This document shows, one piece after another, positions 61,978-64,000 of a stretch of DNA of 64,000 nucleotides. The DNA comes from Brugia malayi (taxonomy: Eukaryota; Nematoda; Chromadorea; Rhabditida; Onchocercidae): assembly GCF_000002995.4 (NCBI RefSeq), contig NW_025062476.1, positions 3,281,001-3,345,000 on the forward strand, in the 5' to 3' direction. The position numbers and the translations under genes were made by a program. Under the pieces are notes generated by a model, which was given only the letters and a program-made list of their open reading frames with translations, did not search any database and was not told the DNA's origin. The first letter of the stretch is position 1, and every line of letters starts with the position of its first letter.

Positions 61978-64000
61978 AATAACTAATCACTGCTCTTCGT
62001 TGAATTCTTTTTCTCTCTTTTTACATATATCTTTTTCCTAACTCTCATGCAGTTCAGTTTTTAAAAATTAATTTTACGTTTGTTGGTAGTGACACAATTA
62101 AACCATATGATCTCAAGGTTGTTACTTATAAGCATAATAAGTTACTTAATGAGGGCATGGAAATGCCAATAAATAGGCAGAAAATTGTCCTTAGTTCATG
62201 ATTTGAGGTGGATTTCCTTTGTTTCGCAAATATTCCGTTGAAGCTTTCAGACTACAGGGAAGCGTTTTAGAACCTTTTGGATAAAGCAATTAGCAAAGCT
62301 ATGCGGTGTTCTGTGAAATTTGTTCAAGAACATCTAGCATGGAATTTGGTCAATTTTCTACCTCCTTTTGGCTTGATCTATCATTTTATAGACTGAAGTC
62401 CATTATTACCTCACATCATATATCTTTTTGAATTTTTTGCGAAATATGTTGATAATTTGTGAGTTCTCCGACATATTTTAAAATTTAACAAACTTTGAAA
62501 ATGCATTCAGCAAAATGAGAAAATTGTGGGAATGATAATGTATTTTTTAAAGGACTTTCATTTGATTACATTTGCAAAATGCCTTTGTTTTCTCTTTGAA
62601 AACTTTAAAAATTTGACTTCTTTGTTGTGTTGTTTAATATTTCGAAATAAAATTGATCTTTTTACGAATGTAAAAGAGTTAAAATACAAAGAAAAAAAGT
62701 ATGGTGCTTCGGTAGTGAATGATTGCATTTCAGAATGTTATAAATTGTTCACTCCATCTTGTCCGTTAATCCTCACTCTTGTAAAGATTTCATCCCAACG
62801 TTTGCTAAGGCAATAGTTTAGTTTTCATCGCTACATAATAATACAGTCAGTTTATTGAACAAATAATACATTAGATGAAATAGTTATTGTAGTTGGAATA
62901 TTTGAAGCGATAAATCGTTGATACAATAAAACACTGAGAAGCTAATTTCTTATTCAATAAAAATGTTACAGAAATGTTTGCATAGATATTTTGTTTGCAT
63001 AGATGTTCCCAACATATTTACAGCATATAATGTTTAAAATACAATGATATAGTGCAGAGAAATAGATAAATAAAAACAAAGGAAGGAGGTTTCTTTACTA
63101 ATCATCAATTCTACTGATGCAAGATTTGTCTAATTTGAATATTATATGACATTTAAGCAATATTTTAACATAATAATGTTGATAATACAGGGTCATTACA
63201 ATTACACAAATTTTTCAATGATATAGTTAAGTAATAGATTGTAGTTCAGATATACTCTATCTCTTGCTCATGTGATTTCATTATAAATGATAAAGGATAA
63301 CTGCCTAAAAAGGATGCAGAAATAATAAAAAATAAAAAGACTAATTTCATGGTTTATTCCCAATCTCTTTGTAACTAATAAAGATTGAGTATAAATTAAA
63401 GTATAAAAGACGTGGAAAATTTCAGGTACAGTATATAGCCATTATTTATACAAAATAATAAATCAAATAAACATTTGAAAAAAATATTTGATTGTAACAA
63501 TCAAAAGAAAAAATCCATCTTGCATAGATTTAAATACTGTTTTGAAGCAATATTGAATAACCAAAACAAAACATCTAATAACTATTTTTTAATAAATACT
63601 TAAATCAGTTTACTGAGTCTCAACAGAGATATATTATCATATTAATGTGAGTATGATAAAATAATCTGAGATAACATTGCATCTCGTAATAACCTGGAGA
63701 TTTGATCATCGATAATGAAAACAACACTGTCGAGATTGAGTAAACTGAAAAATCATTTACATTTATCCATCACTGGTCCTCATCAAGTATCATCAATCAT
63801 TGTTGTTATTAACGTTATCATTATCATCATTATCATTAATATACTATCATAAGACGTAATGAGAATTGTTGCGGTGATAATGAATGATATGACTGTGCCG
63901 AAAAGTATCTTTTAAAAACTGCGCTCGAATCCAATTACATCATTAGATATAGCAAAAAAAAGAAAAAATCTTGCAAACAACTGAAATCCCAGCAAAACAA
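61978..64000. other. 3' flank of the DNAJC14 gene, no further gene seen
   Basis: AT-rich DNA with AATAAA at 62168-62173 as the likely DNAJC14 poly(A) signal. A 96-codon open frame at 62526-62816 has no recognisable motif and AT-driven composition (Phe, Leu, Lys), so I do not call it. The last kilobase has ATC/ATT-rich simple sequence near 63770-63850. Confidence 0.5.
62168..62173 (+). terminator. Poly(A) signal of the DNAJC14 gene
   Basis: AATAAA about 190 nt downstream of the stop at 61977. Confidence 0.5.

Noticed and set aside
62526..62816. 96-codon plus-strand frame after DNAJC14
   Set aside because: No recognisable motif, AT-driven amino acids, and no splice or promoter context.

Overview
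This 64 kb window is AT-rich eukaryotic DNA that looks like a filarial (spirurid, clade III) nematode. The signs are many small exons with TTTTCAG/TTGCAG acceptors and GTAAGT-type donors, long poly-A and poly-T runs, a nematode FMRFamide-like peptide gene (flp-16 type), and intron-style acceptors a few bases before start codons, as expected for spliced-leader trans-splicing. There are no bacterial operons, CRISPR arrays or recognisable viral genes. All gene models were assembled by hand from reading frame, splice-site phase and protein similarity recalled from memory.

Layout. (1) 1-10530, plus strand: the 3' half of epg-5, the EPG5 autophagosome-lysosome tether, in 24 exons with no stop; its 5' part lies left of the window. 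(2) 11216-13814, minus: a complete seven-exon PP1-family Ser/Thr phosphatase, tail-to-tail with epg-5. (3) 15755-16851, minus: a three-exon flp-16 neuropeptide precursor. (4) 16852-29426: about 12.6 kb almost without genes, with two weak exon-like islands. (5) 27686-33735: a large inverted duplication. Its 2,087-bp arms are nearly identical around a 1,876-bp spacer. The left inner side holds an intact six-exon gene (29427-31039, minus) for a Lys-rich, C-terminally membrane-anchored protein I do not recognise. The right side holds a decayed head-to-head copy whose last exon is still pristine. (6) 33736-41361: low-complexity, gene-poor DNA with two clusters of nuclear-receptor half-sites. (7) 41377-44715, plus: a complete six-exon sphingomyelin-synthase-family enzyme. 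(8) 45896-48788, minus: a seven-exon helical, BAR-like protein. (9) 48789-54658: intergenic, with microsatellites and a hairpin. (10) 54659-61977, plus: a roughly 20-exon DNAJC14-type J-domain membrane chaperone. (11) 61978-64000: its 3' flank.

The genes do not form one pathway; this is an ordinary stretch of chromosome with mixed functions (autophagy, dephosphorylation, neuropeptide signalling, sphingolipid synthesis, membrane curvature, ER chaperoning). The most unusual structure is the palindrome. The outer arms are almost base-identical even in noncoding DNA, while the inner, still homologous parts have diverged, with frameshifts, an internal deletion, a lost splice donor and an intron length difference. 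That pattern suggests an old inverted duplication whose outer arms have been homogenised by gene conversion.
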